Assembly: GCA_035640715.1 (NCBI GenBank)
Contig: DASQVO010000108.1
Coordinates: 1-10,570 of the forward strand
Length of the DNA: 10,570 nt
Source: DASQVO01 sp035640715
Lineage (GTDB): Bacteria; Actinomycetota; Actinomycetes; Streptosporangiales; Streptosporangiaceae
Reading direction: 5' to 3'
Shown in pieces: positions 1 through 6,327 of the stretch. The position numbers and the translations under genes are program-made. A model generated the notes under the pieces. The model was given only the letters and a program-made list of their open reading frames with translations, was not told the origin of the DNA and did not search any database. Positions within the stretch are counted from its first letter, which is position 1; every line of letters begins with the position of its first letter.

Positions 1-1295
1 TGGGTGAGGAGGCGGGCCTCGACTTCCATGGGGGAGACCCAGATGCCGCTGGCCTTGATCATGTCGCTGGTGCGGCCGAGGCAGGCGTAGTAGCCGTCGG
101 CGTCCCGGGTGTAGGTGTCGCCGGTGCGCAGCCACTGGCCCTGGAACACCTGGCGGGAGGCATCGTACCGGGACCAGTAGCCGACGGCCGCCGACTCGCC
201 CCGCACGTACAGCGTGCCGGGGGTGTTGTCGGGAACCTCTGCGCCGGTCTCCTCGTCGATCAGCTTCAGGACATAGCCGGGGACAGCGACCCCGGTGGTG
301 CCGGGCTTTACCTCCCCGGCCTGGTTGGACAGGAAGATGTGCAGCATCTCGGTCATGCCGATGCCATCGAGGATGTCCGCGCCGAAATGGCCGGTCCACC
401 GCTCGTACAGCGACGCCGGGAGCGCTTCCCCGGCCGAGGCGGCCAGCCGGACGCTGGCCAGCGCTGCGGGCGGTAGCTCGGCCCGCAGCATGTTCGCGAA
501 GAACGTCGGCCCGGCGAAGAACAGGGTCGCGCCGTATTTCGCGGCGGCCTCCGCGATCACATCCGGCTTGGACGGCGACGGGCACAGCACGGTGCCCGCG
601 CCCACCGCCAGCGGGAACAGGACCGAGTTGCCGAGGCCGTAGGCGAAGAAGGCCTTGGCCGCCGACAGGCACCGGTCCTCGGGGCGGATGCCGAGGACCT
701 GCGTGCCGTAGGTTTCGCAGACCACCCGGACCGAGCCGTGCCGGTGCATCGCGGCTTTCGGCGTCCCGGTCGTGCCCGAGGTGTACAGCCAGAAGGCGGG
801 TGAGTCTTCGCCGGTGCCGTACACGGTGCCGCTGGAGCCGGCGGAGGCAAGGTCGTCGTACTGGTGCACCGGGATGCTGGCGGCAAGCGGTACGTCGGCC
901 AGTATTCCGGCGAGGTCGGGTGCCGCGGCAGCCGCCGCGGCACCCGCGGCGGCGAAGTCACTCGTCACCGCCAGGAGCCGGGCGCGTGAATCGCGGAGCA
1001 GTTCGGCGATGCCGTCGGCGTGCAGCATCGTCGAGACCGGGACGGGGATCGCGCCCATCCGCATGGCGGCAAGATAGACCACCACGAAGTGCGGCGAGTC
1101 CGACATCACCATCAGCAGCCGCTGCTCCGGGTGCAGGCCGAGTGCCCGCAGCCCGGCCGCGGTGCGGCATACCCGGTCGTGCAGTTCCGCATAGCTGACC
1201 TCGCCGGCCGGGCCGGTCAGCGCGGTCCGCTGCCCGTCCCCGGCGTCCAGCCGCCGGTCGAGGAGGTACTCACAAGCGTTGAACAACTGCCCCAT
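1..1295 (-). CDS. Benzoate-CoA ligase family enzyme, C-terminus cut by window edge
   Basis: This enzyme activates benzoate (or a related aromatic acid) to its CoA thioester using ATP, the entry step of the aerobic benzoyl-CoA pathway, in the cytoplasm. The visible 431 residues hold the large AMP-binding domain. The phosphate-binding motif YTSGTTGTPK lies at about 171-180, the segment GIGMTEMLHIFLSN with the conserved TE at about 312-325 is a hallmark of benzoate-CoA ligases, and the hinge motif GRTSDMIKASG starts near 407. The family is usually about 510-530 residues, so roughly 90 residues are outside the window, including the catalytic lysine of the small domain. The start is the ATG at 1295, preceded by AGGGG about 7 bases upstream. 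It is the third enzyme gene of the boxC-boxB operon, 32 bases after boxB. Family assignment is firm; benzoate as substrate is supported by the box neighbours, but a substituted benzoate is possible. Confidence 0.9.
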   Translation of the reverse strand, partial: MGQLFNACEYLLDRRLDAGDGQRTALTGPAGEVSYAELHDRVCRTAAGLRALGLHPEQRLLMVMSDSPHFVVVYLAAMRMGAIPVPVSTMLHADGIAELLRDSRARLLAVTSDFAAAGAAAAAAAPDLAGILADVPLAASIPVHQYDDLASAGSSGTVYGTGEDSPAFWLYTSGTTGTPKAAMHRHGSVRVVCETYGTQVLGIRPEDRCLSAAKAFFAYGLGNSVLFPLAVGAGTVLCPSPSKPDVIAEAAAKYGATLFFAGPTFFANMLRAELPPAALASVRLAASAGEALPASLYERWTGHFGADILDGIGMTEMLHIFLSNQAGEVKPGTTGVAVPGYVLKLIDEETGAEVPDNTPGTLYVRGESAAVGYWSRYDASRQVFQGQWLRTGDTYTRDADGYYACLGRTSDMIKASGIWVSPMEVEARLLT

Positions 1296-1327
1296 TGCGC
1301 CGCCCCTACTCGTCGGTTCTGCCCGGC

Positions 1328-2743
1328 CTAGGCCAGGTGCACGTAGTCGTAGTCGAACGGCTTGCCGTTGATCCCGTTGCGCGGCGGGGCGAGCCATGCC
1401 GCGATCTTGCCGCGCTCGTAGACCGGGCGCATCAGCGACCGGACGAACGTCTTGTCGGTGTCGGCCGGGAGCCATTCTCCCTTGCGGCGCTCCCACTCGG
1501 CCGCCGGGAGTTTGTCCCCCTCTGGGGTGGCCTCGATGCCGGCGAACGCGCCGACCTTCCGGTTGAACGCGGGGTGCGGCAGCTTGAGCCGCTGCGGCAG
1601 CCCGGCGTCCGCCAGGATCTTGTTCCACCGGTTGACGCCGTTCTGGCAGTCGGAAATGTACTCACGGCGCAGGTCAGTGTTCAGGCCCACGAGGGCGGCC
1701 ACCTCGGTCTGGCCGATCTGGCCGCCGACGAGCGCATCTACCATGATCGAGTCGTCGGCCAGCTTGTGGTCGTCCTTGCGCCGCTCTTCTGACCAGCGGC
1801 CTTTCAGCCCGGCGGTGTAGTAGTTGGCGACGTTGGTGGAGGTCTCGCCGCCGAACAGGTCGAGCGAGACCGAATAGTGGAAGTTGAGGTACTTCTGGAT
1901 AACCGGCAGCGGGATCACGCCGTAGCCCGCCGGGTCGTCGGTGTCGTTCTCCACCATCACCTGCGCGGTCCGCTCCACCACCCGGTCGATCCCCGTGGTG
2001 CCGACGAACATGTGGTGGCTTTCTTCCTTGAGCATGAACTCACAGGTCCGCGATAGCGGGTCGAAACCGGATTCCTTCAGCGTGCCGAGCTGGTACTTGC
2101 CGTCCCGGTCGGTGAAGTAGGTGAACATGAAGAACGACAGCCAGTCCGGGGTTTCCTCGTTGAACGCGCCGAGGATGCGCGGCGCGTCCTGGCTGCCGGA
2201 GTTGCGGTGCAGCAGTTCGACCGCTTCCTCGCGGCCCTCCCGGCCGAAGTAGGCGTGCAGCAGGTACACCATCGCCCACAGATGGCGGCCCTCTTCCACG
2301 TTCACCTGGAACAGGTTCCGCAGGTCGTACAGCGACGGCGCGGTCGCGCCGAGGTTCCGCTGCTGCTCGACGCTGGCCGGCTCGGTGTCGCCCTGGATGA
2401 CGATCAGCCGCTGCAGGTCGGCGCGGTACTCGCCGGGCACCTTCTGCCAGGCCGGCTCGCCCTTGTGCTGCCCGAACGCGATCCGCCGGTCCGGGTTCCG
2501 CTCGGCCAGGAAGATCCCCCACCGGTAGTCCTTCATCGGGACGAAGCCGAAGTGCGCCCACCCCTCGCGTCCGACGTTGACCGCGGTGCGCAGGTAGACG
2601 TCCTGCGTCGGTAGCGAGGGCCCCATCGACTCCCACCAGTTCAGGAAGTCGGGCTGCCAGGACTCCAGGGCCCGCTGCAGCCGCCGGTCCTCGTGCAGGC
2701 TGACGTTGTTCGGGATCTTCTCGGCGTAGTCAGGCGTGGTCAT
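1328..2743 (-). CDS. boxB: Benzoyl-CoA 2,3-epoxidase, oxygenase component BoxB
   Basis: BoxB is the di-iron oxygenase that converts benzoyl-CoA, O2 and electrons from the reductase BoxA into 2,3-epoxybenzoyl-CoA, a cytosolic step of the aerobic box pathway. The protein has 471 residues, the usual length, and begins with the family signature EKIPNNVSLHEDRRLQRALE. Six residues with the spacing of the known Azoarcus BoxB iron ligands are present: E121, E151 and H154 (in NVEEGRHLW), D212 (in YFTDRDGK), and E241 and H244 (in KEESHHMF). All six are shifted by one relative to the Azoarcus numbering as I recall it. It starts 4 bases after the boxC stop codon; no strong ribosome binding site lies close to its ATG, so translation is probably coupled to boxC. 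No truncation or frameshift is seen, and the enzyme should be functional if BoxA is encoded elsewhere. Confidence 0.96.
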   Translation of the reverse strand: MTTPDYAEKIPNNVSLHEDRRLQRALESWQPDFLNWWESMGPSLPTQDVYLRTAVNVGREGWAHFGFVPMKDYRWGIFLAERNPDRRIAFGQHKGEPAWQKVPGEYRADLQRLIVIQGDTEPASVEQQRNLGATAPSLYDLRNLFQVNVEEGRHLWAMVYLLHAYFGREGREEAVELLHRNSGSQDAPRILGAFNEETPDWLSFFMFTYFTDRDGKYQLGTLKESGFDPLSRTCEFMLKEESHHMFVGTTGIDRVVERTAQVMVENDTDDPAGYGVIPLPVIQKYLNFHYSVSLDLFGGETSTNVANYYTAGLKGRWSEERRKDDHKLADDSIMVDALVGGQIGQTEVAALVGLNTDLRREYISDCQNGVNRWNKILADAGLPQRLKLPHPAFNRKVGAFAGIEATPEGDKLPAAEWERRKGEWLPADTDKTFVRSLMRPVYERGKIAAWLAPPRNGINGKPFDYDYVHLA

Positions 2744-2747
2744 GGGT

Positions 2748-4502
2748 TCAGACTCGCTTCCGGTCGAAATCGGCCCGCTGCCCGGTTCCGTACTTGCGCA
2801 GCGCGCCGTCAGGACCCGAGGCGTTCGGGCGGTAGAAAATCCAGTTCTGCCAGGCGGTAAGCCGGCCGAAGATCTTGGTCTCGATGGTCTCCGGGCCGGC
2901 GAACCGGTAGTTGGCCTCCAGGCCGGTCAGCGCGTCCGGGCTGAAGCTCGCGCGCTCCTCGATCGCGATCCGGACCTCTTCGTCCCAGTCGATGTCGTCC
3001 GGCGCGAACGTGACGAGGCCGAGCTTCTCTGCGTCTTCTGCCTGCAGCGGCTCACCGGCCCGCTTCTCGACAGCGGCCAGGCCACGGGGATCGCCGAGGA
3101 ACCGGGTCCGCAGCCGGGTCAGCCCGTTGCCCATGGGCAGCAGGCCGGTGTTCATGCCGCCCACGGTGATCGCGGCGGGCTCGGCGTCGCCCGTGTTTGG
3201 ATCGGCTGTCTCGAAGACGCCGAACAGCATGTACGAGCGGTCCGCGGCCAGTGCCAGCTCGAGCAGCGACCCGGCGAAGCACGAGCCTGGCTCGATCAGC
3301 GCGATCAGCGACCGGCTTGTCACGTCGAGCCGCTTGAGGGTCCGCTTGAGGTACAGCACGATCTCGTTGGCCAGCCAGTCCGCCGAGGCGCTGGCGAGCA
3401 GCAGGTCATCGTAGGCGAGGACCTTCCTTGTATCTCCCCGGGCACGGAACACCCAGGTGCCGATCTCGGTCTCGTTGGTCCGCAGGTCCAGGATGAGGTC
3501 ATCGAGCTCGCGGGTCATCGCCAGCGTCCAGAACCTCGCGCCGAGCGCGTGCACCTCCGTCATACTGGCAGGCGCCTCGTCGTCCGGCCCCTTGACGGTG
3601 ATCTCTGCGACCCCGCGTTCCCGGTCGAGCTTCGCCGACACAAAGGAGTAGCTGGCCTCGTCGCCGGTGCGGGTCTTCTCCAGCGGAGTCAGCTCGACGC
3701 CCGGCCCGCCATCGGCCCGCCTGCCGGAGTCCCGGGCAACAGCCAGTGCCCGCTCTGATACTTTCTCCTGCCATTGAGCGCGCGGGACCACCTCGTCCAC
3801 CAGGCGCCAGACATGCGCCTTTTTCCCGCCTATCCCCTCCGACTTGGTGGCGAAGAAGTCGGCCAGGTCGCGGCGCACGTGCCGCTTGTCGGTCACGCGG
3901 GTGAGGCCGCCGGTGCCGGGCAGCACGCCGAGCAGCGGCAGCTCGGGCAGCGACACGACCGAGGACCGGTCGTCGACCAGCATGATGTAATCGCAGGCCA
4001 GCGCGAGCTCGTAGCCGCCGCCGGACGCGGTGCCGTTCAGCGCCGCGATGTACGCCTGGCCCGAGTTCTCGGCCGCGTCCTCGATCCCGTTGCGGGTCTC
4101 GTTGGTGAACTTGCAGAAGTTCACCTTCCACGGATGCGAGGCCGCGGCGAGCATCCGGATGTTCGCCCCAGCGCAGAAGATCCGCTCCTTGCCGCTGGTG
4201 ATCACCACGGCTTTCACGCCCGGATGCCCGAACCGCAGCCGCTGCACCGCGTCGTAGAGCTCGATGTCCACGCCCAGGTCGTAGGAGTTCAGCTTGAGCT
4301 CGTACCCGGGGACGAGACCGCCCTGCTCGTCGACATCCATGGTGAGCGTGGCGACCTCGCCATCGACGGCGAGACGCCAGTGCCTGTACCGATCCGGAGT
4401 AGTCCGGAAGTCCACAGCCGGCAGGCCGGAGGCCGGCTCAGCCGGGCCCGGGATGCCGGTCGCGTCGCTCGCGGAGCGCGTTTCAGTGGCCTGGCTTGTC
4501 AC
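2748..4502 (-). CDS. boxC: 2,3-epoxybenzoyl-CoA dihydrolase / benzoyl-CoA-dihydrodiol lyase BoxC
   Basis: BoxC hydrolyses 2,3-epoxybenzoyl-CoA with loss of C2 as formate and ring opening to 3,4-dehydroadipyl-CoA semialdehyde. It is a long double-crotonase protein. Numbering from GTG 4502, the first oxyanion-hole segment FCAGANIRM is at about 109-117 and NGTASGGGYELALACDY at about 156-172; a second crotonase-like half follows (EPGSCFAGSLLELALAADR at about 404-422). The C-terminal stretch AWQNWIFYRPNASGPDGAL is a BoxC hallmark. I prefer the GTG at 4502 because GGAAGG lies 6 bases upstream. The in-frame ATG at 4535 lacks a good site and would add 11 residues to an N-terminus already longer than usual. 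With GTG the protein has 584 residues, slightly above the usual ~550. First enzyme gene of the boxC-boxB-ligase operon, stop codon 4 bases before boxB. Confidence 0.95.
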   Translation of the reverse strand: MTSQATETRSASDATGIPGPAEPASGLPAVDFRTTPDRYRHWRLAVDGEVATLTMDVDEQGGLVPGYELKLNSYDLGVDIELYDAVQRLRFGHPGVKAVVITSGKERIFCAGANIRMLAAASHPWKVNFCKFTNETRNGIEDAAENSGQAYIAALNGTASGGGYELALACDYIMLVDDRSSVVSLPELPLLGVLPGTGGLTRVTDKRHVRRDLADFFATKSEGIGGKKAHVWRLVDEVVPRAQWQEKVSERALAVARDSGRRADGGPGVELTPLEKTRTGDEASYSFVSAKLDRERGVAEITVKGPDDEAPASMTEVHALGARFWTLAMTRELDDLILDLRTNETEIGTWVFRARGDTRKVLAYDDLLLASASADWLANEIVLYLKRTLKRLDVTSRSLIALIEPGSCFAGSLLELALAADRSYMLFGVFETADPNTGDAEPAAITVGGMNTGLLPMGNGLTRLRTRFLGDPRGLAAVEKRAGEPLQAEDAEKLGLVTFAPDDIDWDEEVRIAIEERASFSPDALTGLEANYRFAGPETIETKIFGRLTAWQNWIFYRPNASGPDGALRKYGTGQRADFDRKRV

Positions 4503-4514
4503 GGTAGTCCTTCC
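4500..4514 (-). promoter_or_regulatory. Ribosome binding site and GTG start of boxC
   Basis: On the minus strand GGAAGGA is followed by CTACC and GTG at 4502-4500. This is the only Shine-Dalgarno-like stretch near the N-terminus. The upstream in-frame ATG at 4535-4533 has only a short AGAG directly before it. The site therefore decides the start. Confidence 0.6.
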
Positions 4515-4533
4515 GCTGTCGTCGCGTACTGAC

Positions 4534-4585
4534 ATGCTCTACGATTTGCCGACATTTCGTCAATAGAGAGTAGCATATTTTTGCT
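4534..4585 (-). promoter_or_regulatory. Candidate promoter of the boxC-boxB-ligase operon
   Basis: This is the most AT-rich stretch of the leader. On the minus strand TTGACG (4563-4558) resembles a -35 box and TAGAGC (4541-4536) is a weak -10 at 16 bases spacing. TANNNT candidates TACTCT (4572-4567) and TATGCT (4577-4572) lie slightly upstream. A transcript from the TTGACG/TAGAGC pair would start near 4530, downstream of the ATG at 4535, which agrees with the GTG start at 4502. The exact elements are uncertain. Confidence 0.35.
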
Positions 4586-4667
4586 CTGGCCCAGGTGGGA
4601 GCGACGTCAGTGGCCAGGATGACGGCTGGCCTGGCATCCCGGCCCGGGCAGTCCTGGCAGTCTGGGG

Positions 4668-4687
4668 GCCATCCCGCCGGGGATGGC
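4668..4687. repeat. Perfect hairpin, 8-bp stem and 4-base loop
   Basis: GCCATCCC and GGGATGGC are perfect complements around a GCCG loop. This is the strongest stem in the leader between paaX and boxC. No T-run follows on either strand, so it may be a terminator of the U-tract-free type common in actinobacteria, a leader-RNA structure or an operator. Confidence 0.5.
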
Positions 4688-4704
4688 GCGTCCTGCATGC
4701 CCGC

Positions 4705-4720
4705 CGGTCAGTGCTGACCG
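4705..4720. repeat. Perfect inverted repeat CGGTCAG-TG-CTGACCG
   Basis: Seven-base arms with a two-base centre (as RNA, a 6-bp stem with loop GUGC). It sits about 200 bases upstream of the boxC start and has a dyad-operator shape, so it could be a binding site for the adjacent PaaX-type regulator; this role is inference. Confidence 0.4.
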
Positions 4721-4820
4721 CCGGGGCGCCCTGCCCGGACGCTGGCGTCTCGCGCGGGCGAGCAAGGCCGGCCGTTAGCAAGATTCGACTATTGATGTGT
4801 GATCCGGCGTTCATGTGTAG

Positions 4821-4854
4821 CGCTTCGGCTGGCCGAAGTGCCACGACGGCCAGC
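4821..4854 (-). terminator. Candidate paaX terminator with two competing hairpins
   Basis: The sequence CTTCGGC-TG-GCCGAAG at 4823-4838 is a perfect dyad (8 bp as RNA, including one wobble pair) about 30 bases after the paaX stop codon. GCTGGCC (4828-4834) can instead pair with GGCCAGC (4848-4854), which is mutually exclusive with the first stem. No U-tract follows. A terminator is the simplest reading; a switch is possible but unproven. Confidence 0.4.
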
Positions 4855-4870
4855 GGAATAGGTGAGGCTC

Positions 4871-5734
4871 TCAGTCGGCGCTGTTGAGCCTTTTCCACTC
4901 CCGGCACGCGTCCGGCGACCAGCGCTCGTGACATTCGGCGAATAGCCGGGCGGCTGTTAGGCCGCTCCACCGGGGCGGCAGGAGCTCGGGAGGCAGCGCG
5001 GGGTCAATGGACGGGAACCTGCGCCAGGCGTGCACGAGCTCGATCTGGCGGGCCAGGACATCGGCCGGAACGCGGGCACGGAACTGCACGATGAACTGCT
5101 CGTAGGATTCCTCGATCGCCGCCAGATCCCACGCGGTCGCCACCATGATCCGCACGTCGGCCAGGCCGGACCGGGTCGCCGCGAATATGTGGGCGTCGTC
5201 CGCGACGCCGGCCTCCCGCAGCGCCCGGGTCGCCTCAGCCTCGCGGTCCGGGTGCGGGCTGATCCACAGGCCCGCCCCCAGCGATCCGAACCCTGCCCAG
5301 CTCAGCCGCGTACGGACCACATGGCGGGCCCTCCGGTCGCTCTCCGGTATCCGTACCGAGACCAGCAGCCAGCGGCCGTCCCATTCCTGGGCCGGGCCGG
5401 TGAAGGAGTAGATGCGCTCCGCGCCGTCGGTCAGCAGCCGCCGCGCGCTAGCGGTCAGCCGCCACCTGGTGCGGCGGCCGATCTTCTCCGCCTCCAGCCA
5501 GCCCGCGGCAGCCGTGCGCATCAGCGCCTGCCGGGTCGCCTTCTCCTCGATTCCCAGGCGGGCGAACACGGCAAGCACTGCGGACGTCCACGCCGTCCCG
5601 TCTCCAGGCAGCACGAACTCTCCGAGCAACGTGAACAGCAGGCCGCGCGCGCTGGGGGCACCTGCCGCGTGCCGGCGAGAGAGAGCTGGCGTTGCCGCAG
5701 CCACGGCAGCCGCCGAGGATCTTCTGGCCGGCAT
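4871..5734 (-). CDS. PaaX-family transcriptional regulator
   Basis: PaaX proteins are repressors that bind DNA through an N-terminal winged helix and are released by an aryl-CoA thioester (phenylacetyl-CoA in E. coli). Numbering from ATG 5734 (287 residues; the family is about 270-320), the winged-helix region lies at about 28-100 (ARGLLFTLLGEFVLP; EEKATRQALMRTAAAGWL). The central PaaX core is at about 115-200, starting EWDGRWLLVSVRIPE. The C-terminal domain at about 205-280 carries HAWRRFPSIDPALPPELLPP, typical of the family. An upstream in-frame TTG at 5752 would add six residues; I prefer the ATG, although neither has a clear ribosome binding site. A TANNNT box (TACTCT, 5748-5743) ends 8 bases before the ATG, so the mRNA may be leaderless. 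Its place directly upstream of boxC suggests control of benzoyl-CoA catabolism, with benzoyl-CoA or a downstream thioester as effector; that effector is inferred. Confidence 0.88.
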   Translation of the reverse strand: MPARRSSAAAVAAATPALSRRHAAGAPSARGLLFTLLGEFVLPGDGTAWTSAVLAVFARLGIEEKATRQALMRTAAAGWLEAEKIGRRTRWRLTASARRLLTDGAERIYSFTGPAQEWDGRWLLVSVRIPESDRRARHVVRTRLSWAGFGSLGAGLWISPHPDREAEATRALREAGVADDAHIFAATRSGLADVRIMVATAWDLAAIEESYEQFIVQFRARVPADVLARQIELVHAWRRFPSIDPALPPELLPPRWSGLTAARLFAECHERWSPDACREWKRLNSAD

Positions 5735-5837
5735 GACATTGAAGAGTATCAACCGCCACCGCCGGGACGGCCCGGCCGCGACCGGCTGTCCGCATCCTTG
5801 CGGCGCTGCGGGGCGCCCGCCTGGATCGCCGATGACA

Positions 5838-5856
5838 GCGTCCCGGCACGGGACGC
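5838..5856. repeat. Perfect hairpin GCGTCCC-loop-GGGACGC upstream of paaX
   Basis: Seven-base perfect arms separated by GGCAC, about 100 bases upstream of the paaX start and just beyond the point where the transporter fragment loses resemblance. It could be a terminator separating the two genes, an autoregulatory operator, or a chance GC-rich dyad. Confidence 0.4.
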
Positions 5857-5870
5857 GCCGGAAATGATGC

Positions 5871-6092
5871 CAGGTTCAGCCGGCCGAAGACCGCTGTGAC
5901 GTACCCCGGGTAGGCATTGCCCCTGATCACTGCCAGGATTCCCGCCAATGTCCCGGCTATCCCGGCGATGAGGACAGCGCAGTTCAGTGCCACAGTTGCC
6001 GGGCCGGCCGAAAGCGTGGCGGCGTCAACACTCGCGAAACGAATTCCGTAAACGGCCAGCGCGAAAGCGAACAGGCCGTACGCGGCTGGCAT
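5871..6092 (-). pseudogene. Truncated GPR1/FUN34/YaaH-type (SatP-like) acetate transporter fragment
   Basis: Reading from the ATG at 6092 (GGGAG at a good distance upstream), the first ~70 residues look like the start of a GPR1/FUN34/YaaH carboxylate transporter. PAAYGLFAFALAVYGIRFA occupies the place of the family's NPAPLGLxGF motif and first helix. A second hydrophobic helix (VALNCAVLIAGIAGTLAGIL) and a loop RGNAYPGYVTAVFG follow. After that the frame turns arginine/proline-rich and runs antisense-like into the overlapping paaX region, with no further membrane helices. Intact members have six helices and about 190-230 residues. Another frame reads from about 5882 to a TGA at 5751-5749 with a hydrophilic RSRPGRPGGGG-type tail, so an internal deletion plus frameshift is possible. 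Family assignment is by remembered motif only. Intact members take up acetate or succinate, which would fit a catabolic locus. Confidence 0.5.
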
Positions 6093-6146
6093 CGGATCTC
6101 CCATCGCAGGGAAGCACGTCAGGTGCCGCCAGCGCCGCCCTCTCCT

Positions 6147-6170
6147 ATCTTCTACGTATATATTGACAAT
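6147..6170. promoter_or_regulatory. AT-rich promoter-like island upstream of the transporter fragment
   Basis: A short AT-rich island (TATCTTCTACGTATATATTG) interrupts GC-rich DNA. It contains TTGACA on the plus strand (6163-6168) and TTGTCA on the minus strand (6169-6164). No well-spaced TANNNT -10 box follows on either strand, so I can say only that it looks like a former or weak promoter for the minus-strand transporter fragment. The rest of 6093-6305 shows nothing I can identify. Confidence 0.3.
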
Positions 6171-6305
6171 CGGCGCGCAACAGTAGAAGCTGTGTCTCAC
6201 TCACGTGCGACGCTGCCGCGGTGCCAGAGCCAGAGGTGCCACGGTCATCGCCGCGAGCAGGGCTGGCCCCGGCGTCGACAGCTCCTCGGGCACGGCTCGA
6301 TGTCC

Positions 6306-6325
6306 CGGGACTGCTCCCGGTCCCG
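6306..6325 (-). terminator. Candidate terminator of the PPOX-like gene
   Basis: CGGGAC (6306-6311) and GTCCCG (6320-6325) form a 6-bp stem with an 8-base loop, beginning 2 bases after the stop codon of the flavoprotein gene on the minus strand. It overlaps a perfect 10-base palindrome GTCCCGGGAC (6302-6311). No U-tract follows. Confidence 0.4.
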
Positions 6326-6327
6326 CC

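Larger units (their letters stand above)
4503..4870 (-). other. 368-base non-coding leader between paaX and boxC
   Basis: I see no convincing gene here: short open frames lack family resemblance and a ribosome binding site. The stretch holds a hairpin just after the paaX stop (4821-4840) with a competing longer pairing (4828-4854), a direct repeat ATGTGT at 4795-4800 and 4813-4818, a GATTCG core at 4782-4787, hairpins at 4705-4720 and 4668-4687, palindrome CCCGGCCCGGG at 4638-4648, and an AT-rich promoter-like end at 4534-4585. It probably carries the paaX terminator, regulator sites and the box promoter. Confidence 0.6.

Noticed and set aside
2736..3758. Long open frame on the plus strand opposite boxC
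   Set aside because: It is antisense to a confidently identified boxC, shows no family resemblance, and is explained by GC-rich third positions leaving the opposite frame free of stops.
3774..4532. Another long plus-strand open frame opposite the boxC N-terminus
   Set aside because: Low-complexity, histidine/arginine-rich product with no motif; antisense shadow of boxC.
4560..4970. Minus-strand open frame across the paaX end and the leader as a possible small gene
   Set aside because: It overlaps the paaX C-terminus in another frame, has mixed composition and no family resemblance; the leader hairpins explain the region better.
5448..6200. A single 250-residue minus-strand open frame spanning the transporter fragment and part of paaX
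   Set aside because: Only the part above about 5883 looks like protein (two membrane helices). The rest overlaps paaX in another frame and is arginine/proline-rich, so I treat it as a broken transporter gene rather than a fusion.
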